NCBI GenBank assembly: GCA_024195265.1
Contig: JAJLRJ010000011.1
Location: 4,390,866-4,454,865 of the forward strand
DNA length: 64,000 nucleotides
Direction of reading: 5' to 3'
DNA from: Dendrophyllia cribrosa
Taxonomy: Eukaryota; Cnidaria; Anthozoa; Scleractinia; Dendrophylliidae
This document shows, piece after piece, positions 12,201 to 24,305 of this stretch. The translations under genes and the position numbers were made by a program. Numbering within the stretch: the first letter of the stretch is position 1; each line of letters begins with the position of its first letter. Below the pieces are notes generated by a model. The model saw nothing but the letters and a program-made list of their open reading frames with translations. It had not been told where the DNA came from and ran no database searches.

Positions 12201-15200
12201 CACAGACTCAGACTCAAAAGTTAGAACTACACTATATGTCTTCATAATTGACTCTGGGAGTGAAAAAGGTTGAAGGCCCATCTTCACCCAAAATGCTGTG
12301 TGCACCGTGATCATTTTCTTTGCTGTATTTTGTGTAACACGAAATTCAAGCTTGATTGTGAGCAACCAATCAGATCACACGTATGAACAATAGAGCATTT
12401 CAAAACAAAAACAAACGACTGCAACATCTTTTGGGTGAAGGTGGGTCTTTAAAAAACTGATCAGAAGTCATTTTCAGCATTTTCGGGTTGTCACTAATTT
12501 TCTTAAAAAGGCATCAAAATGCTCGGACACGCAACAGACAGAAAAAATTCCCCAGCCCCTAATGACAGCCTTGAGTACAATTTGTTTTTCATACAGGATG
12601 GTTTAATGGACAGAACCAAAGTTTAGCTCACATTCCACAGGGCTGCATGATTCTCATTTGTCTTACTAGGCCAGTTTGTCAAGAACTGTTACATTTAAGA
12701 GATGTACTTACCTGATGTCATGCCTGTAACAGAAGTAGTTGCTGGATTCTGACCTTGAATCACACACACTTAAGTAAAAAAAGACCATGTTAATTCTTTT
12801 TGGGCTGGCTCCTCAGAGCTCTGGGCTTAAGTAACAGCTTCCTTTCAATTATCTCGCCCTACAATAGGCAAATCTTTGTTTGCAATCATTGCCTCATTTC
12901 ATTAGCATAAGCCGTTATAAACTTGTGATATGCGAAGTGTAAAAAAAATTATAGTGATGCGTTGGTGTGTGGCACAAAGAATGTAAGGCTCATTTATTTA
13001 GTGCTTTTGCCACCAAACAATTTTGCAGTTTTTTATAGCTGGTATTTCCAAAAACATAACATGGAAAGAGCTAAAACTTGCTAAGTTTACTAAAAGATTA
13101 ACGAGATATGACTCTTAAGTTTTAAAGTTTATCATTAATTTTATTAAGCATAGTGTTTTCTGAACACAAATTTATATGAAAGAAGATGAAAATTCTGCTA
13201 AAATTCTCTGAGCAATCATTTGTACCCAATATCAAAAAAACAAATTCTCCTTTCTTGTCCTCATACATTTCTTATAGCAATCGAAAGGAGTTGTTAAAAT
13301 GTCTAGGATTCAACTTGGGTGATTATATCCTTAATTCTCATGACCTCTGATTGATTAAGCATTGATATTACAAGGAGAAATTTGATGCTGATCACTTTCA
13401 GGGCTAAAAGGGTTAAAAGTGACCATTCTCTTAAATTAGCCATTTTAAAAATATCCAGTCTTCGGTCACTGGTCCTCCTGATTTAGATTTATTAAAATAG
13501 CATTTCTGGATGATTATAATTGAAGGATATTCTTACAGTAGTTGCTAGATAGTTTTTCTCTACCGCATACTGTATTTTCTCAAATAATAGCAAAGGGGAA
13601 CGATTAATTATCTGAGGGGAGGTGATTATTCGAGGAGGGAGGGGGGGGATTATTTCAAATATGATACTGAATGTGCTTATTAGAGAGCTCCAAGTAATAA
13701 ATGGTATGAGTCAAATACACAAATGTTGCTATTACTGCGCCTTTCAATAACATGCGGAATTTGAAATTCAAATTTCCACCAACAGTTGCGTTTTACACTG
13801 CCGTCAATCATCTTAGGTTACCTCTCAGGAAACAGATCTTCAGTTCGATGAGTTCAAAAGGTCACGTCCGTGCATTATGATTGGTAGATTTCGATCCATT
13901 TTGTTTGTTTCTTTTTTTACATGGTCCGTTGGTTTTCGTATTTATTATGATTGACGGCAGGGAATAACGCAACCATTGGTGGAGATTTGAATTTTAAATT
14001 CTGCATGTTATAGAAAGGCGCATAAATAGAAAATTTATAGGAATAGGAACTTGTGCTTTGCATGTTTTTTTTCGTAATTATAACAATTGTTAATTTTTAA
14101 ATGTACAAGATTTTTAAATGTAACAAAGGCCTTTCAGAAAAGCTTCAAAGGCTTCAAAATCGCGCAGCCCGCATTTTAATGTCTGCGAGCTACGATAGTA
14201 ATTTGGATGGTGTGTTCCGGACATTAGGGTGGCGTAAACTCTGTCATCAAAGATTAGAAAAGAAATCTATCATGACGTATAAGACCTTACATGGGATGAC
14301 ACCAGATTATCTACGATCAAGATTTGTTTATCGCGACAACGCGAATGCTTATCGTTTAAGGAATACCGAAAACAAACTAGTTCTTCCACAACCTCGCACT
14401 GATTATCTAAAAAGAAGTTTTTCATACAGTGGAGCTCAGTTGTAGAACTTACCCACAGAATTAAGACAAGCATCTTCCTTTAAAGTGCCTATGAAATGAA
14501 ATTTATTTTTTGATGTATCGAAAGTTTCACCTTTTTAGACCTTGGAATAAAAGGTTTAAAGTGTTAGGGACGATGCGAAATGCTTTTTTTATGGTCTCAA
14601 AGTTAGGTTGTTGGCGCTAAAAAGTGGCTCCAATTTGTGCGCGGCCAAAACCAGTGTCATATTACACTGTGACGTAAATAGTTGTACAAACTGCTGCGGG
14701 AATATAGAGAACAAGGGAGCTGACAAGAGACGTCGCTAGAGGTGGACCAATATTATGTGGCGAGCGGCCTCAAACATACGAGATATTAGAATTCTTCGAT
14801 AACAGAGGGTGTAACAAAGCTTTATTTTGCTCCAGAGGAAAATAGGCCGGCGAAATACACGAAATTTGTTCGTCGACATCGGAAAGGGTACGTCAAGCGA
14901 TGTTGTCAATGAAAGCGCTTATTGTTAAGATTAATATTATTTTGCAAAAGAAAATAACATTCCGGCCGGTGAGGCCGTTTAATCAAGCATAATTTTTCCA
15001 ATCCTTATCCTGTTTGGAAGTTCCTTCAAGCCTCGGCTCGACTGGAGAGCCGTCGAAGTCAGCAAGGCCTACAAAAATATACTGACTCGATCGGCACTGA
15101 CTGGCGAGTAATATAAATGTTTATACGGTATTCCGAATTATAAAATTCAAAGTGCAGCGACGCAAGTGTTCACTGGAAGGCGTCTATTCTACGGAACATG

Positions 15201-16611
15201 TATCAAAAATCTACACGTACAAATGCGTAAGACTATTCGAAACAAAATACATCGCTGAATCATTGCGTGTTCGATCAGATCAATTTTTATACAATGAAAT
15301 ATAAATCAGACATAAATGTAAACACGATACTTTGAACTCACTTACAAGCCGCCAAGTGGTTAAAATTTCCAGAAACGATCAATCGCTGGCAAGACACTGA
15401 ACTAAGAAGCATAGTTATTACGTATATACTTGAGTTCAAACATTTTGAATAAATAAAAAAATACGCTATCAAGGCACCTTGCCGCTAAAAATACACCATT
15501 CACATTCAATTCAGCAAGCCGCCTGAAAAACACCACCTCGGATATGCATAACATATCAGTATAATTTAGAAACTTTCAACTAGCAAGCCGCCAAGACATA
15601 TCCTTCGCATTGAAAAAAGAACTTTAAGTAGACGAGCGAATTGCCAAGCCGATAAAATAAGTTCATAATCTCCACGCGCGATCAATGAACTTCAGAGAAG
15701 ACCGGCCGAGTCGCTAATACGCTAATATCATGATTGTTTGTACTACAAATATATCGTTCGCGTTCGAAAAACGCTAGTCAACGAGCCACTAAAAAGAAAT
15801 AACAAAAACGCCTCTGCGTTCAATAAGCTTACAACTCAACTGGCGAACCCACTGAGACGCTGTGCTACTGAAATGTATACCTTTCACGTTCAATAATCTA
15901 AATGATCAAAGTCCGTCTTCTTCATGTTCACTTCCTTCGCTCAAGCGGCACAGTCGGTTCGTCTCGCTACGGCAAAACTACAGTGGACACGATCATTTCA
16001 GTTGATCAAGAGTGATCCGAAACTGATCCTCTTCACCTTCGGAGGACTGTAAAGAAACAAATTAGGCGCTGTCTGGCATTTGTACAGCCAAAAACGTTGG
16101 CAAAATGACCATCACGCTAAAGGATTCCAAGGGAATTATAGCGTAAACAAACCAATGTGTCATACTATTTACGTAATTTACGTCATCACGCACGCCCACT
16201 CGCCCCCAGGCTCTCCAAAAATTGGAGCCACTTTTCAACCGAAGTGACGCATCTTCGAGGGGCTAAAAAACCGATTTTCAGACAAAACTAAGTCGCCATA
16301 GTTTTTAAGTAAAGTTTTAAATATATCTTTTAACACGGTCTCCATGAAAAGCAGTTTTTATTTTTTACATTGTACCTCTTATTTGTAGTTAGGAAGTTAG
16401 GCAGCTACAATCTTGGACATTTCAAATGAAAAATTAATACCACCCCTCCCCCCAATTCAGTGATGGGAAAAATGGCGCGTTTTGGTTTTCCCTCGAATCC
16501 ATCACTGAATCAGGGGGAGGGGAGGAGTTATTTCTCATTTTATTCCGTCCGAGATTGTAGCTAGCTGATTATGATAAATTAAGCTGATGGAAATACCGTG
16601 TATAAATAAAG

Positions 16612-16702
<91 letters not shown>

Positions 16703-17064
16703 GACTGGGAGGATGTGAAAGAAAAGGGAGGGGGGGAGGGGATAGGGGGAGGGGATGGGGGGATTTATGGAGGGAGGCAATTATTTCAAATATTTTCACC
16801 AAAAGGGGTGATACTATTCGCGGGAGGTAATAACTGCTGGGGTCACAATTTTCACAACATTTGTTGAACAAACAAGTTGGAATAAATATGTATGTCCCTC
16901 ATCCAGAAAACAGTTTTAAGCTTCTTATTAGAAGAATACAGAATTCTTGTGTAATTTTGTTTAACAAGATAAAAAAAAGGACTAATTAATAAAAGTAATT
17001 TAAACAACTGGAAATACCTACCACAGGCAAGAAGAACAAAAGACAAAATGATGATCTTCTCCAT
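6238..17064 (-). CDS. Small secreted Thr/Ser/Pro-rich (mucin-like) protein encoded by micro-exons
   Basis: Nine coding exons read in one frame: 17064-17022, 12723-12712, 11880-11854, 9490-9458, 8881-8876, 8300-8277, 7975-7952, 7191-7131 and 6247-6238. Lengths are 43, 12, 27, 33, 6, 24, 24, 61 and 10 nt, together 240 nt (79 codons plus stop). The six middle exons are all multiples of three and all have phase-1 introns with good GTAAGT/GTGAGC donors. The first exon starts with ATG directly after an acceptor and encodes a signal peptide (MEKIIILSFVLLACG). The middle encodes Ala/Pro/Thr/Ser peptides that look O-glycosylated. The last two encode a hydrophobic tail (AFAGLVVSVLLIALF) with no cytosolic residues after it, as in GPI-anchor signals. 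Size and plan recall CD52/CD24-type surface mucins. The 6-nt and 12-nt exons are the least certain. No homologue was recognised by name. Confidence 0.62.
6353..6885. repeat. Tandem repeat, 106-108 bp unit, about five copies
   Basis: Units begin with ttagaaccaccttgtacagc at 6353, 6461, 6567, 6673 and 6779, then decay through about 7030. A single diverged unit lies at 12127-12225. The array is in the last intron of the micro-exon gene. Open frames across it are by-products of the repeat. Confidence 0.85.
7371..7845. mobile_element. Degenerate MITE related to the one at 17237
   Basis: The block shares wording and order with 17237-17702, for example ggatgtaaaaggatcacaac against ggatggaaatggattgcaac, and ends in a similar gacaatgcctcttta. 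Borders are approximate. It is intronic in the micro-exon gene. Confidence 0.5.
8964..9213. mobile_element. MITE with AAGGCTGGTTTTCACTA ends
   Basis: Inverted ends aaaggctggttttcacta and agtgaaaaccagcttta enclose about 250 bp, much of it internally inverted (aatcagaag, tcttctgactcc). The same terminal sequence bounds the larger palindrome at 35025-35476, so both belong to one family. Confidence 0.8.
10182..10649. mobile_element. MITE with ACCGTATTTATTCGA ends
   Basis: Terminal inverted repeats read taccgtatttattcgatta and gaataaatatggta. Subterminal motifs aataaacgccgcc recur several times in both orientations. No coding sequence. Intronic in the micro-exon gene. Confidence 0.75.
13737..14021. 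mobile_element. Palindromic MITE, about 285 bp
   Basis: The arms start gcgcctttcaataacatgcg and end with the near-exact complement at tgcatgttatagaaaggcgc. The pairing extends inward past ctgccgtcaatcat / atgattgacggcag. No coding content. Confidence 0.8.
14101..14499 (+). pseudogene. 3' end of a non-LTR retrotransposon reverse-transcriptase ORF (CR1/jockey-type)
   Basis: The frame encodes the typical C-terminal tail of CR1/jockey-type LINE polymerases: LQRLQNRAARIL, a LGWRKL motif, MTYKTLHGMTPDYL, and SFSYSGAQL. A TAG at 14443-14445 replaces the Trp normal at this place. The frame then continues with NLPTELRQASSFK and a natural stop at 14497-14499. It is 5' truncated and dead. The 3' untranslated part may run to the TATC microsatellite at 16611. 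Confidence 0.75.
14500..16437. other. Non-coding interval, probably nested DNA element
   Basis: No open frame worth reporting. A related pair of blocks in inverted orientation (agtggctccaatttgt near 14625 and aaattggagccacttt near 16214) suggests a non-autonomous element of about 1.6 kb inserted into LINE-derived sequence. Its borders could not be fixed. Confidence 0.35.
16438..16545. repeat. Imperfect hairpin with C-rich/G-rich ends
   Basis: taccacccctccccccaatt at the left pairs with cagggggaggggaggagtta at the right, and cagtgatgg with ccatcactg inside. MITE-like; the related string gggggaggggaggtgttatt occurs near 23565. Confidence 0.55.
16611..16703. repeat. (TATC)n microsatellite
   Basis: About 23 tandem TATC units with one TTTC interruption, just after aataaag. 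LINEs of this kind often end in such a simple repeat, so it may mark the 3' end of the fragment at 14101. G-rich sequence follows to about 16770. Confidence 0.9.
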
Positions 17065-17236
17065 CTAGATACAAACAGAAACAGTGGATCAACACAACTC
17101 TCACTTGTGGTACATTTGCAGAAAGAAAGTAACAAAAGGTTCAGAATGATCAGGGCTGTGCTTTAGCAGAGCCTGGGGGCTTCAGGCAACTAAGTTCTGT
17201 CTCTAGGCAACTAGAAAAACATACTTTTTGCATAAA

Positions 17237-17702
17237 GCTTTAAAGGAGCTAGTCACCATTTTTAGTGTTACTTTCAAAAGCCAAGACAGAATTGTATCAA
17301 TGGGAATCCAAAAATAATAGTAGTTTCCTGGTGTTGCGGATGGTGTGATCACCAAATGACGTAAAACAAAAGATTTAAAAGACACTGAGACAATACTCGC
17401 ACCACAACAGCTAACCAACAATGGCTTCCGCAACACCAAGAAACACCCAAAATAATGGTCCAATTTTGTTTAAAATTTTTCTGCTTGAGCTCTGAGAGAA
17501 AAAATAAGTGTATTGGGCTGCAGATGAGCAGGATGGAAATGGATTGCAACTTGAAAAAAATCAGGCCAGCCTTGGAAACGCATTAAAACTCTGATTATGA
17601 TATATTATCTCCTCGAAAATTCACTTGATATCTTCCTTTAAAAGTGTTCTAAAAGCATTTTGTGTCTGACAAAGGCAAAATCTCCATGACATAGCCCCTT
17701 TA
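17237..17702. mobile_element. MITE with TTAAAGG..GCTA ends
   Basis: Inverted ends are tttaaaggagctagtca and tgacatagcccctttaa. It lies just upstream of the signal-peptide exon of the micro-exon gene, in the intron that should separate it from a 5' non-coding exon. No coding content. Confidence 0.65.
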
Positions 17703-17952
17703 AGTGCCGGGCACCCCAGATTTCATTGGGTTTCCTGTGATTCTTCTTAAATCGCAGCCTTGATGATTCTCATATCATCTCACTGCACCAGTTTTCTATT
17801 GCAATAACATTAGATAATATTTAATCCAGCCTAGCATGTGAAAACTATTTTGGAGTTGAATATTTTCGTTTCAGTAGAAAAGTGGAGACGTTTTACAAAT
17901 TTCTTAATTATTGCTCATGTTTATTACTTGGCATGAAATATCAGCATTTTAA

Positions 17953-18313
17953 AGGGAACCTCCACTATTACAACAAATTGACGTAAAATTGTTGGAAATA
18001 ATATTTAAATTTCAATTATGTATAAGAACAAGTAGAATTATAATTTTAGTGTACACAAAAATTGGATATGAATATCGCCTATTTTAGTTTTAAATTTCCC
18101 GCGCGCCACCATTATAGATATTTATGATGTCATTTGGTTGGCCAATTGTTCCAAACAAAAGAGCGTTGATTCTTAGCAACAGCGGCAACCATAACATGTC
18201 ATAAAAATTCAAAATGGCGGCACACAGGAATTTCCTTCCTATTTGTTATTTAAAAATTTAGACTTTATTTCCAACAATTTAACATCAACTTGTTTTCACA
18301 ATGGAGGTTCCCT
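17953..18313. mobile_element. piggyBac-type MITE with TTAA target duplication
   Basis: The element begins AGGGAACCTCCACTATTAC and ends with TGGAGGTTCCCT, flanked on both sides by TTAA (17949-17952 and 18314-18317). TTAA duplication is the signature of piggyBac-class transposition. The subterminal block tgttggaaata / tttccaaca is also inverted. Confidence 0.8.
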
Positions 18314-18344
18314 TTAACAGCCACACTTTTCCTGACTTTTTTAA

Positions 18345-18897
18345 AGTGCCCCTGTGATCAAAATTTTGATCTTGATTTTTTTACATTTTTGTGTACAATT
18401 AGACTTTCTTACTCGTCTTGCCAAATTTCAATTTATTACGAACATCAGAAGTCATTTTATTTTAACATTTATTTCCGAGAATTTACGGCCGCCATTAATC
18501 AACCTTGTTCCAAGGCTTGGTTGCGAATGGGAGAAAGTGACGTCAAAGACTCAAACATACCTCACGGGTTGAAATTATAATAACAATAAGTATTGAAACT
18601 CACGCGAAAAGCAACAAAAACTTTGGACTTGATCTTCGTGCAAATTTCTATGCTGATTGTTATTATAATTTCAACCCGTGAGGTATGTTTGAGTCTTTGA
18701 CGTCACTTCTTCCATTCGCAACCAAGCCTTGGAACAAGGTTGATTAATGGCGGCCGTAAATTCTCGGAAATAAATGTTAAAATAAAATGACTTCTGATGT
18801 TCGTAATGGATTGAAATTTGGCAAGATGACTAAGAAAGTCTAATAGCACACGAAAATGTAAAAAAATCAAAATAAAAAATTTGATCACAGGGGCACT
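18345..18897. mobile_element. Fold-back element with 250-bp inverted arms, TTAA flanks, copy 1
   Basis: The arms run from AGTGCCCCTGTGATCAAA to its complement, each about 250 bp and nearly identical, around a loop of about 65 bp. TTAA lies at both borders (18341-18344, 18898-18901). A second copy is at 39967-40520. Open frames of 60-96 codons in the arms occur on both strands and are by-products. Confidence 0.85.
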
Positions 18898-21281
18898 TTA
18901 AATGTAAATCACACAGGTGAACATATGCATGTAGAATATGAAAATAATATTTCTAGAATTGAAGTTTAAAGGTATTTTTAAAATTTCCTTATCTTTATAT
19001 TTTAGATGACCTGATATCTAATATAACTTATTCACAGCTCTGTTTATTTAACAAGAAGCTGTCACTTGCATGACAAATGCTCTCAAAACTAACTGAAACA
19101 TCTATAACTTGAATTAAGTGCTTATCGTGTTTTTAAAACTACGTAATAAAGATTAAAAATATTCTGTCTGGGTACTGAAGGAAACACGGAAATCGCGTGC
19201 AGCCAACCTTGGCCACCAGAATTTCCGGTTTTTCTGTGAACAGGATTCTCCGGTATTTTAGGCCTCCACGCTGAAAGAAATACACGAACAATTCATCGCT
19301 GCCTCTAAAGCAGTTTTTTGTTTTAGATATTTCCTTGTTCAAAGTTCAATATTTTGCGCGAGCCTGTTTGATAAACATTTACGGCGGTTTTGGAGGAAAA
19401 CGGAAGACACGCGATCAAAACAAAATTCCGCTCACTTTAGAATAGCGGGATAGAAATTTTAGTACCTTTTAACTCTCTTTTTTTAAAAAATCTACAGTCC
19501 ACTGATATAAATAATGCAACGGTCTTCAGGACAAATATCTATGTTGTGTGAAATTGTCACTTCGGGAGATTGTTGTCAAATTACTCGAGTATTCGACCAC
19601 CTTAACTTGTCCCGTCAAAAAAGCGCATAAATTTTATATTTCCGAGAAATCTGTCGTCTCGAATACCAACAGAACCTGTGCACGCTTTAATGTAAAACCA
19701 CTCTGTAAAAAGCAGTTATTTAAATTGTGGGTTGTAGATAAATTAACATATGTTTAAAAATCTAGCCACAACAAAGGCGTGTGGAAAAAGGATTATTTCA
19801 AATATTCAAAGCTTTCAGTTTCAAAAATAACTGGAGATCATTTTACAAATTCAGTTCGGCCGACATATTCTTCAAGTTTTATTAATTGTAGTAGTGTGTC
19901 TGTATGTACAAGGAGCAGATATTTGCTGCGCTATGTTGCCAAATAGTAAATCTTCCTCGCGATGTTCACGTTATCTACAATTCGTGTCAAAATTGAAATG
20001 GCGAAGGGAAACTGAAATTTGAGTACATTTCTCTCCGGAAGGCGACAGCTTTCGGGTTCCTTGATTAAAATTACGTTTAAAAAGGCCCTCTGTCCTCATA
20101 AATGAAAAACGACACATACCGCAGCCAAATATTTTAATGTTACAACAACATATATAAAGCGCGCGCTTTTCGTTAAGATATAATTAAACAAACCGAAATG
20201 CTTGGCATTAAATTAAGATTGTGGCTCTTGCATTTGGTCAGAAATTTAGTACGATCTAATTCAGGTAAAAGGCTCCAAATGGGGTATGAAAAACGTTCTA
20301 AACGTCGTGAATGCTCGCTATAAAAGACGCAATAGTTGACATTGAAACGAAAATGGCTTTTCAGCACGTTATTGCATCAGCGCTGCAAATAAACAAAAGC
20401 CGAACGTAGTAATTAATAATCAGCGCTTTATTACATTCAGAAATAACGAACAAAATTCAACACGGAATACACCTTCAAAGGCTTGCAATAAAACTTAATT
20501 CTAAACAACATCGTGTATAAAATGCTATAACTTTCACGCGAACCACAAAGCTTCGTTGTGGACGAGTGGGTGTTGTTCGAAAGCCACGCCACGCTAAAGC
20601 ATGTCGGCGCGCGTGTAAATCGACAAGCGTTGTTTATTGCGAGCATTTTGCGCTCCACTGAACGAGAAAAAACTGCAACCACAGTTAACAAAGCGCTTAT
20701 TAAATAGACTCGACTATATAAAACAATCTTATCGTTCCTATTGTTGCATCTACTCGCTCGGGTGTAGTAAATGCACACGCCATTGTAAAAGACATGACAG
20801 TGATCAGGACGACAATGCCGATTTCGTAATAAACATTGTAGTTATCACAGCATAAAATTGTTTAACGATTCGCTACTTCAGTCAGTTCAGTTTCATTAAT
20901 CGCGCGACAGTTTTAATTCGGAGCATTTGAGGTTTTCTCGGTTGACTGCAGCGAGCAACTCGAAGCAAATATCCTCAAGCCACGTCCCCAATAAACTTGC
21001 ATTACAAACGCTTGTTTATAGTAAAATTACAAACAGAACTCCCGCAAATAATTGAAATTCAATAACAGTAAAACGTCGCAAGCGATTTTAAACCGAATAA
21101 TAGCATTAATTCACCGACTTTACACACGAGCAAATGGCTGCGAATCAAACAAGGCGGTGGCCTATATACATGTATGTAGCTGCTTCTACCATGCTCGAGT
21201 CTTCAATCAAGTTTCATGCCGAATTCAGAGCTTCTAAAATAATTGCTTACTTCTGTGATCTAGTTTACAGCAGTACTCACC
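18898..21281. other. Long interval with no recognisable gene
   Basis: Several open frames of 60-113 codons occur on both strands, but none shows recognisable domains, splice context or repeated structure. If the 5' exon proposed at 21282 is right, this is the first intron of the micro-exon gene. Confidence 0.4.
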
Positions 21282-21345
21282 TCGAGATTTAGGATTTTTG
21301 GGTATAAATTAGTCGAACTTGCTGAATGTTTCTCAAACGAAGTGG
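21282..21345 (-). other. Candidate 5' non-coding exon of the micro-exon gene
   Basis: On the minus strand a strong donor (CTCGAG|GTGAGT) ends a short non-coding stretch. The signal-peptide exon at 17064 begins exactly at an acceptor, so an upstream exon must exist. This is the best donor I noticed upstream. The start is a guess. Confidence 0.3.
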
Positions 21346-22736
21346 AGTTCACAGCACCAACGCCTTGAATGAGAGACTGGGAAGTGAAATTCTCATCCTT
21401 TTTTATTGGAAGAGCACGTGATATTCACATGATATTGTTTTGTTTTCATTCCTTACGTAAAGAGATTGGAATGTGTACCAAAAGCCTCAACGCTGAGTTC
21501 ATTTCATGTTGTTGCAAGGCACGGATCGATCAAGGGCATGCAATTTTTAAAGAAATATTGTGATTTTGTCATGATCATTTTGACAATAGCCTTGAAGATT
21601 TTATTCGTAGAATGTATAATAAAAAAAAGGCAAAGGAATATACAAGAAGCTACAGATCCCGGCTACAGATCCACGCGGGCGTATACGTAGGCATGGATTA
21701 TCTCAAAGATTTGATTGACAGATATCCAATATATATATATATATTAAATTATGCGCCCTTCGCGAATTTGGGCTCTGAGTCATCTCAATGACCGTTGCGT
21801 GTTGTCATTAACCGGCGGGAGAAGAAAAGCCGACAAAAGGCCTTGGTGCTTGTTGGAAATGTTTTGATGGAAAATAAGTCAATTTTATTCTATTTGTATT
21901 TTAAAGCTAGTCAATACCATGTTTGTCAACGACAAATTTTATAGTTTTTGCGTCAGTGGTTTGAGAATGAATCGGAAGGGCGAAACACCCGGCGAAACAT
22001 TCCCATAGAACATTCCCAATGTAAATCCCCCCGCCGCCATGACCCCCTGGATGTTCTAAAATTAAATCCTGCCGGTGTGGCCATTCAAATGAAATCTCTT
22101 CAGCATAGTACTATTTGGCCGACCGTAGTGCCATTTCGAGAGAATGCCTTTCCACATTGTTTGATCGGTCCTTGCAGTGGTCTGTTGCTTATCACTGTTT
22201 GTATTTGATTCAATGTAACGCAATAGATTGTTCACGGTATCTGCAGTTTAGTTGATTTTTTACTATTTTCAGTATTTTACAAAGCGAAATTTGCGATTTT
22301 TCTTGAATTTTGATTTTTGGCACTCTTTGTTTAATAATATTGGTCCTTTACCTTGGATGTTGTACACATGATGAAAACAAAACCGTTGTCAGGGATTGGC
22401 TATTTACTTAGTGTCTGCGTGTAGTCCTTGGTTAAAATAAATTTACAGCATGGCTTTTAACATGTCGAAACGTGTTTTGTTTCGCGTGCGTTATTTTCAC
22501 TATGTGTATACTACTGTTGATTGCCCGGCTGTGTTTGAACTCTAAGAAAGCATTTGGTTACCCTTTTGTCATGCAAACGATTTCAAAATCTGGAGACTCC
22601 ATTGCCTTTGCATTTTGCACGTGTCTGTAAACAATGAATTTTTATTTGCTTTCCTGTACTCATATTAAATAAAAAAAACTTTAACATGCAAGGCTGATCA
22701 GACAGCAAATTCGTTCGATTTCTTTTGATAATATTT
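21346..22736. other. Interval without a supported gene
   Basis: It contains a short (TA)n run at about 21728-21745 and a scrap (ccattcaaatgaaatctc, about 22081) like part of the 106-bp repeat at 6.4 kb. Otherwise nothing supported. Confidence 0.4.
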
Positions 22737-22778
22737 GCCCGATATTTCGGTTAGACAAAACTAACCTTCATCAGGGGC
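22737..22778 (-). ncRNA. Hammerhead-ribozyme-like motif of a Penelope-type remnant
   Basis: On the minus strand the order is GCCC, CTGATGA, a stem-loop GGTTAG..CTAACC, GAAA, TATC, GGGC. CUGANGA and GAAA around stem II are the hammerhead core, and GCCC/GGGC could form stem I. Stem III is nearly absent, as reported for hammerheads in Penelope-like elements. Activity is not shown. Confidence 0.45.
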
Positions 22779-24009
22779 TAAGAAAGCTATTACATAGTCG
22801 TTGAATATCGATGATGATCTGAAGCACGCGGATTGTTGCCGATTATTAATCACACGGAGGTTTGTCACGTATATTCGGATCTCCGGCCAAAGTACTACAC
22901 TTTATAACAACCTTTGCTCCTTGAATATTGATCCTATATCCTCTCCAGAATCCCCAGGAGGGGGGAGGGGGGGGGGGGAGAGACCCAGAAACGCCCATTG
23001 AAATTCTGATGACAGGGGGGTGATCTTGTTCGCGCTCAAAATTTTCACTAAAAAGCTGCAGGATCTTTTTGCTGCAACGCCTCAGGCTAAAACAAGACCC
23101 CCAAAAAGTCCAACGGCTCCACCCCACACCCCCATTTCAAAGTCCTTTTTCGCACTGCATAAATAGCAGTTAAACGATTTGATAAAAAAGCAAGGCTGAT
23201 AAACGGTACGGAAACGACTATAAACGACTGAAGAATATATCTGAATCTATATATATATATATATATAGATTAAAATTTCTAACCCTCAAATGGTCCACAG
23301 ATCGAAACTTTCAAACCCCTCAATAATATAACTGACTGACCTCCCTCCCCCCCCCCCCCCCCACCCCCCGTCAAAAAAAAAATTGGGCTAGAATCACGCA
23401 AAGGTTTTCATAGATGACGACTTTCAGCAGCGTGTAGCGTGTTCTAGGCTCCGAGCGAGACAGTGGGGAACGCGGAGTGAAAAAAAAAAAGGGAAAAGAC
23501 GCGGGGAACTGGGGAGAGGGCGGTCGGCAGACCAGTTCCCCTGGTTCTCCCTCTCGGACAATCGGGGGGAGGGGAGGTGTTATTTCTCTTTTTATTCCGT
23601 CCGAGATTGCATGGCCTAAAAAGACAAAATAAATTGTTTGCGAGCACGATATGCATAAAAAAAAATGTTTGCAGATCAGAGAAGTCAGATTAACTATTAA
23701 AAAACGTTAGTTCCAAAACTGAAATAAAAACTAAAAGTATTTAGCACCAGAGAAGATAGCACTGTAAAAAAAAATGAAAAAATAAATGTTTGCAGGAAGG
23801 TGCTTTAGGGAAAAAAAATGATTGCAGATCTCCCCCCTCCCCTCCCCCACCCCTCCCTCCTCCAGAAAAATAATTGTCCGCCCCTAATCACGAAAACAAG
23901 CTCGGCGAGACTGGAGCGAGGGGAAGCTCTCGCGGTGGTGACTAGAATGGACACTCCAACATGTCCAAAATCAGGTTGGATCACCTCGGATGCCTTATTG
24001 AGACTTATA
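22779..24009. other. Repeat-derived interval with G-runs
   Basis: G- or C-runs occur near 22960-22980 and 23345-23370, and a (TA)n run near 23250-23270. The runs sit in MITE-like surroundings (for example cagttcccctggttctccct). No gene is supported. Confidence 0.45.
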
Positions 24010-24175
24010 TAACCGAGTAACTGGTTAGCTTGCAGTTGAGGTTGGGGTTAGCAGTTTATATAGTTAAATTTAGGCCTAAACAACCCGAGAAGCTAGGTGG
24101 TACTCTGGTACACGAGAATTTAGTTTTATCGACTGAGTCGATAAGGTAAATTGACCACCGTAAAAAGATTCAAAT

Positions 24176-24210
24176 AGCTGACGTTTCGAGCGCTAGCCCT
24201 TCGTCGGAGC
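24176..24210 (-). ncRNA. Hammerhead-like motif, left Penelope copy
   Basis: The minus strand reads CCGACGA, stem-loop GGGCTAGCGCTC, then GAAACGTC. It resembles the hammerhead core, with C instead of U at the second core position, which would weaken it. The mirror copy is at 25798-25832. Confidence 0.35.
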
Positions 24211-24305
24211 GAATCAAGGAATTGTGGGTAGTGTGTGGTTTTATATAGTAAACGGTGGAGCTACGCTATTGGTGGAAATTTGGTGACGTGAAAAACAAAT
24301 GTAGA

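Noticed and set aside
13530..13550. Possible extra 8-nt micro-exon on the minus strand near 13540
   Set aside because: It has a donor and acceptor but is not a multiple of three and would break the frame of the micro-exon gene.
20437..21690. Frames of 61-113 codons at 20.4-21.7 kb
   Set aside because: No domain, no splice context, strands overlap; treated as chance.
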